A stretch of 7,288 nucleotides of DNA from Gracilimonas sp031580945 (lineage in GTDB: Bacteria > Bacteroidota > Rhodothermia > Balneolales > Balneolaceae). Below, in pieces: positions 5,011 through 7,288 of the stretch. The stretch covers positions 1 through 7,288 of the forward strand of contig JAVLBT010000152.1 of NCBI GenBank assembly GCA_031580945.1, in the 5' to 3' direction. The position numbers were made by a program, and so were the translations under genes. Position 1 is the first letter of the stretch; each line of letters starts with the position of its first letter. Below the pieces are notes generated by a model that ran no database searches, was not told where the DNA came from, and worked only from the letters and a program-made list of their open reading frames with translations.

Positions 5011-5394
5011 TTAATTAGCCTTTATGTTCAAGATACGAACGGTTCTTGATGGCGATTTTATTTCAATTTCTACTTGACCAACTGTTGTCTTACCACCACT
5101 ATTGAAACTGCTATCAACCCATCTATTAAATTGTGACTCTCCACTATCCCTGTAAAGAAATAAAACTGATCCAACATATTTTAAGAATTGCTTTACTTCA
5201 GCTTCATTTCTGTTAATATTCATTGCTGTAGCACGAATACTTTGTACATTGCTTGCATTATCACTTTCTACTTCAACTTTATAATCAATTCCACCATTTG
5301 AGTTTGTAGAAATCCAAAAGTTACCATATTCAGACCCCAAATCTTTTTCTGTTTCAAAGCCAATATTTTCCAGATCAAATAAAGAGCAATTACT
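5011..5394 (-). pseudogene. 5'-truncated conserved protein fragment overlapping the membrane gene
   Basis: The minus-strand frame is open from 5394 to a TAA at 5011. It reads like conserved protein throughout: LFDLENIGFETEKDLGSEYG, NFWISTNSNGGIDYKVEVES, AEVKQFLKYVGSVLFLY, and a C-terminus with VGQVEIEIKSPSRTVRIL. The only early start is a TTG at 5340; the frame upstream of it also looks coding but has no ATG before the TGA at 5397-5395. It has no signal peptide, although the composition suggests a soluble or surface domain whose N-terminus is missing. It overlaps the membrane protein gene by 73-127 bp in another frame, which is much for two natural genes. The best reading is a 5'-truncated gene fused to its neighbour; a real TTG-started gene (5011-5340) cannot be excluded. 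Function unknown. Confidence 0.55.
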
Positions 5395-5738
5395 TCATCA
5401 ATACCTAAGCAAAATCCTGGCCACCATGCCGGAACACCTGAGTTATTCAAAAGATTTGGGTGAAGTATGTCAAAGAAGCCGTGTAATGCGTATCCAATAG
5501 GAATCCATAATTTACTGCCTTTAAACCCCAATATTGCACATGATATAAAGAATGCTGCTATTAATGTCTCAACTAATATAACAGAAAAACCTTGATCAAT
5601 AGAAGCAAACAAGATGTACAGTAAGGAGATAAAGATCAATATCAGTGGATAAAACGACTCATCATTATCGAATTTCGTAATTTTACCACTAATAATTATT
5701 ACCAAAGCTACAAGTATTCCAATCAATATTTCTGTCAT
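5268..5738 (-). CDS. Small integral membrane protein, possibly DUF6010-like
   Basis: A 156-residue protein with about five hydrophobic segments: residues 2-18, 29-46, 51-72, 77-91 and 108-128. The most conserved-looking part is YALHGFFDILHPN and then GVPAWWPGFCLGIDEVIALY (residues 83-120), a small-residue, histidine- and aspartate-bearing pattern like that of DUF6010 membrane proteins, whose function is unknown. The segment after about residue 132 (IWGLNMVTFGFLQTQ) overlaps another coding frame and may not be original, so the C-terminus could be a read-through produced by a fusion. The gene starts 86 bp after the broken SnoaL-like gene. No attC can be found between them, so they may be one cassette or two that lost the site between them. 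No Shine-Dalgarno is visible; the leader is A/T-rich. Confidence 0.72.
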   Translation of the reverse strand: MTEILIGILVALVIIISGKITKFDNDESFYPLILIFISLLYILFASIDQGFSVILVETLIAAFFISCAILGFKGSKLWIPIGYALHGFFDILHPNLLNNSGVPAWWPGFCLGIDEVIALYLIWKILALKQKKIWGLNMVTFGFLQTQMVELIIKLK

Positions 5739-5824
5739 AATTATAAATAGGTAATGACTTTACGCAAAAGGTGCTTAAAGTACATTATTTACTCAATTTC
5801 TAAGGTGTTTTTAGACTCACAGTT

Positions 5825-6246
5825 TTACCCCAATGCTCCCAACTGCATCAGCAGGCTCAAGTTATCTACTATTCCCTTTTCTTCTATAACCTTCCCGTTT
5901 TCACATTTCAGAAAAGTCATTCCACGTACGGTCACTTTTTTTCCTGATGATTCAACGCCAAATAAGTTACCATTTTCATGAGTTCCATTGTATTCCCAGA
6001 TAATCGTAGCGCCCTCTATATCCTCACTTGGAATTACTTCTTCTAATTAAATTTCCAAATCAGAAAAAAATTATGAGTTTGTTTAAGCATTGCTTTGTAT
6101 TCAGAAATGCTGTTATATGTTTTCTCAAAATGTGTATAGTTGACTGTTAAGTCATCCACGGCAAATTGGTTTAGCAAATCTTCCTCTCCTGCGTTCCAAA
6201 TTTTCATGTAGCTCGATGATAGTTCTTTGACTTCTTTAGAATTCAT
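5825..6246 (-). pseudogene. SnoaL-like (NTF2-fold) protein gene, frameshifted
   Basis: The first frame from the ATG at 6246 gives MNSKEVKELSSSYMKIWNAG, ...VNYTHFEKTYNSISEYKAML and KQTHNFF. After a run of seven T (minus strand, 6070-6064) the continuation moves to another frame: SDLEI, a TAA at 6049-6047, then LEEVIPSED, ATIIWEYNGTHENG, KKVTVRGMTFLKCENGKVIE and EKGIVDNLSLLMQLGALG, ending at TAA 5827-5825. Together about 140 residues with the SnoaL-like/ester-cyclase pattern (FxPDLx...V, WxxxGTHxG, G..F.....GKI.E....D...L..QLG). One lost T and a CAA-to-TAA change would explain both lesions. A GAGG motif (6257-6254) 7 bp before the ATG is a plausible ribosome binding site. The ancestral role, a small-molecule-binding or cyclase-like protein, cannot be specified. 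Confidence 0.82.
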
Positions 6247-6312
6247 AAGTGAACCTCAATAAAAACGTTTTGGTTTGAAAGTTGATTATTTAGACTAAAT
6301 TTAAAATATGAA

Positions 6313-6402
6313 GTATAACGGTTTGGCAATTCTGCTGCCGGGCAATCAATTTCAAATTTAAGCAAGGAACCGAAACCGGTCAGCAGGAATTGCTGGTTAT
6401 AC
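6313..6402 (-). other. attC recombination site, complete
   Basis: On the minus strand R'' GTATAAC (6402-6396) and R' GTTATAC (6319-6313) are exact complements. The arms CAGCAATTCCTGCTG and CAGCAGAATTGCC pair with one extra base on the R'' side. The spacer is about 35 bp. R'' with its flank (GGGTATAAC) complements the start of its own cassette (GTTATACCC, from 7150), which confirms the cassette boundaries 6319-7149. The length of 90 bp is ordinary and the site looks functional. Confidence 0.88.
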
Positions 6403-6415
6403 CCAAATATTTCGT

Positions 6416-6811
6416 TTAGACTGTGTACTCAATCAAATCCAGCTTCTTAATAAAGCGAAAGTCTTTCCGGTTTTTGGATAGTAAAGGGATTTCGAGGGTC
6501 AAGGCTGTAGAGGCAATTAACATATCCGGAATCAGTACACCATGACTTAAACGATATTTCTTAAATAGACCAACAGCAATCTCCGAAGTGGATTTACTTA
6601 ATTGAACAATCTCAAAATTGGACAAGAATTTTTGAAGGGATTTGAAATCGGCCTTGTTTTCACAGCCAACCATCAGTTCAAGCTGAGTAATAACACTTAT
6701 TGCAAGTACGTGATCAGACTCCAGAGTTTTTAGGATTCCTTTCGTTTTTTCAATTCCCCGACTGTAATCAATAAGGACATCAGTGTCGATAAGCAACAAT
6801 CCGGTAGCCAT
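6416..6811 (-). CDS. vapC: PIN-domain ribonuclease toxin (VapC family)
   Basis: A 131-residue PIN-domain protein of normal VapC length. The acidic residues of the metal site are in place: D9 in LLIDTDVLIDY, E45 in ISVITQLELMVG, D96 in GVLIPDMLIASTAL, and N114/D117 in LLSKNRKDF. VapC toxins cut RNA, often tRNA or rRNA; the target cannot be read from the sequence. The ATG at 6811 lies 2 bp after the stop of the DUF2281-type gene, giving an antitoxin-toxin operon. The gene is intact and ends 13 bp before the attC at 6313-6402, the standard cassette layout. Confidence 0.92.
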   Translation of the reverse strand: MATGLLLIDTDVLIDYSRGIEKTKGILKTLESDHVLAISVITQLELMVGCENKADFKSLQKFLSNFEIVQLSKSTSEIAVGLFKKYRLSHGVLIPDMLIASTALTLEIPLLSKNRKDFRFIKKLDLIEYTV

Positions 6812-6813
6812 GT

Positions 6814-7050
6814 TTATGGATTAGACCACTGTGATTTGCGAACCTTCCTGACCCAATCAGTACTATCCTGCATATCTTCCCGATCTTTCCACATACCAAA
6901 AAACGAACTCTCTAAAATGCTTTTCTTTGTTGATTTTCTTGTCTCATCATTTACATATCGCTCATAAAGAAAATCCACAAAATCCTGGGCTTGCTGTTTT
7001 GCCTCAGGAGGTAACTTTTTGATTTTTTTTGAAACCTTTGATTCACTCAT
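6814..7050 (-). CDS. DUF2281-family antitoxin-like protein
   Basis: A 78-residue charged protein. It starts with a helix (VSKKIKKLPPEAKQQAQDFVDFLYERY, residues about 5-32) of the form I..LPPE....V.DF..FL that is typical of DUF2281. After a lysine-rich linker it ends with SSFFGMWKDREDMQDSTDWV and a short tail; GMWKDREDM is the second family motif. Many DUF2281 genes stand directly before PIN or RelE toxins and are taken as antitoxins; here the PIN gene follows after 2 bp. The N-terminal part probably dimerises and the C-terminal motif binds the toxin (inference). The ATG at 7050 is 94 bp from the attC core at 7144-7150. This leader probably carries the operon's promoter, though no clear boxes stand out. 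Confidence 0.88.
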   Translation of the reverse strand: MSESKVSKKIKKLPPEAKQQAQDFVDFLYERYVNDETRKSTKKSILESSFFGMWKDREDMQDSTDWVRKVRKSQWSNP

Positions 7051-7143
7051 AGTAAAATTGTTTATATGTAATCTAATAAATGAATTCTAAAGATGAGAAT
7101 AAATTGTTCGGACTGTTTCAAGCTACATGATTATTCTCGCTGG

Positions 7144-7270
7144 GTATAACGGCCCAGCGTTTAAGGGGCGCAGAGATTATAGATTCTTAAAAGGCTACTC
7201 ATTTCATCGATTATAAACAAGAATGTGAAACAAAGCAGCGTCTGCGTCCCCTTGAAACGCATTGTTAGCC
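7144..7270 (-). other. attC recombination site, complete, long form
   Basis: On the minus strand R'' GGCTAAC (7270-7264), AATGCG, then the arm TTTCAAGGGGACGCAGA; on the other side TCTGCGCCCCTTAAACGC, CTGGGCC and R' GTTATAC (7150-7144). The arms pair over about 16 bp with one extra C on the R'' side. This is a textbook attC and gives the array direction as minus. The spacer of about 60 bp makes it the longest site here. It belongs to a cassette whose genes lie outside the window to the right. The arm family (AACGCTGGG) is that of the intron-split site, unlike the GCCAAACC family of the sites at 278, 1018, 4382 and 6313. Confidence 0.9.
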
Positions 7271-7288
7271 TTTTTTAGCTCTCTTTTG

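Noticed and set aside
5754..5981. Plus-strand ORF of 75 codons
   Set aside because: Antisense to the second half of the SnoaL-like pseudogene, whose translation matches a known family.
281..6330. Recurring TAACGGTTTGGC sequence as a possible CRISPR or dispersed repeat
   Set aside because: Copies are hundreds of bases to kilobases apart and each forms the R' end of an attC or attC remnant; they are recombination sites, not a CRISPR array.

Overview
The window is a stretch of a large integron gene-cassette array, read on the minus strand. Six attC or attC-derived sites can be placed from paired inverse-core and core boxes (R'' ...AAC and R' GTT...): 278-366, 1018-1040, 1722-1806 joined to 3753-3757, 4382-4410, 6313-6402 and 7144-7270. 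Nearly every real gene lies on the minus strand, upstream of such a site. No integron integrase, attI site, rRNA or tRNA is visible. The low-GC cassettes, weak or absent Shine-Dalgarno sequences, one possible Bacteroidota-type promoter and the gene families suggest a sedentary array in a Bacteroidota or related (Balneolota/Rhodothermota-like) bacterium. That host assignment is an inference.

In transcription order, from high to low coordinates: (i) attC 7144-7270; (ii) a DUF2281 antitoxin-like gene with a PIN-domain VapC toxin, ending in attC 6313-6402; (iii) an unusually long and decayed cassette with a broken SnoaL-like gene, a small membrane protein, an overlapping 5'-truncated gene and a conserved hypothetical gene, ending in a half attC (4382-4410); (iv) an antitoxin-like gene of the TIGR02574 type with a ParE toxin, whose attC is split by a group II intron; (v) an intact Phd/YefM-like antitoxin with a broken RelE/ParE toxin, ending in a collapsed attC (1018-1040); (vi) an intact Phd/YefM-like antitoxin and RelE/ParE toxin, ending in attC 278-366; (vii) the start of an MNT-type nucleotidyltransferase gene that runs off the left edge.

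The main feature is the group II intron at 1807-3752. It lies on the plus strand, against the cassette genes, and splits an attC core box. Joining base 1806 to base 3753 restores a canonical GTTAGGT core and a full attC, which fixes both intron ends. This position and orientation, the CGC triad in domain V and the lack of a visible endonuclease domain fit the group IIC-attC introns. The reverse transcriptase/maturase gene is broken by a stop codon, several one-base frameshifts and two palindromes, while domains V and VI look intact.

A second pattern is a family of short palindromes, TCCCGA-N-TCGGGA. Four clear copies occur: one in a toxin gene, one in the noncoding part of the intron and two inside the maturase gene. 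Stabilising toxin-antitoxin modules beside decaying cargo, collapsed attC sites and a dead intron maturase suggest an old array held in place by its TA cassettes.
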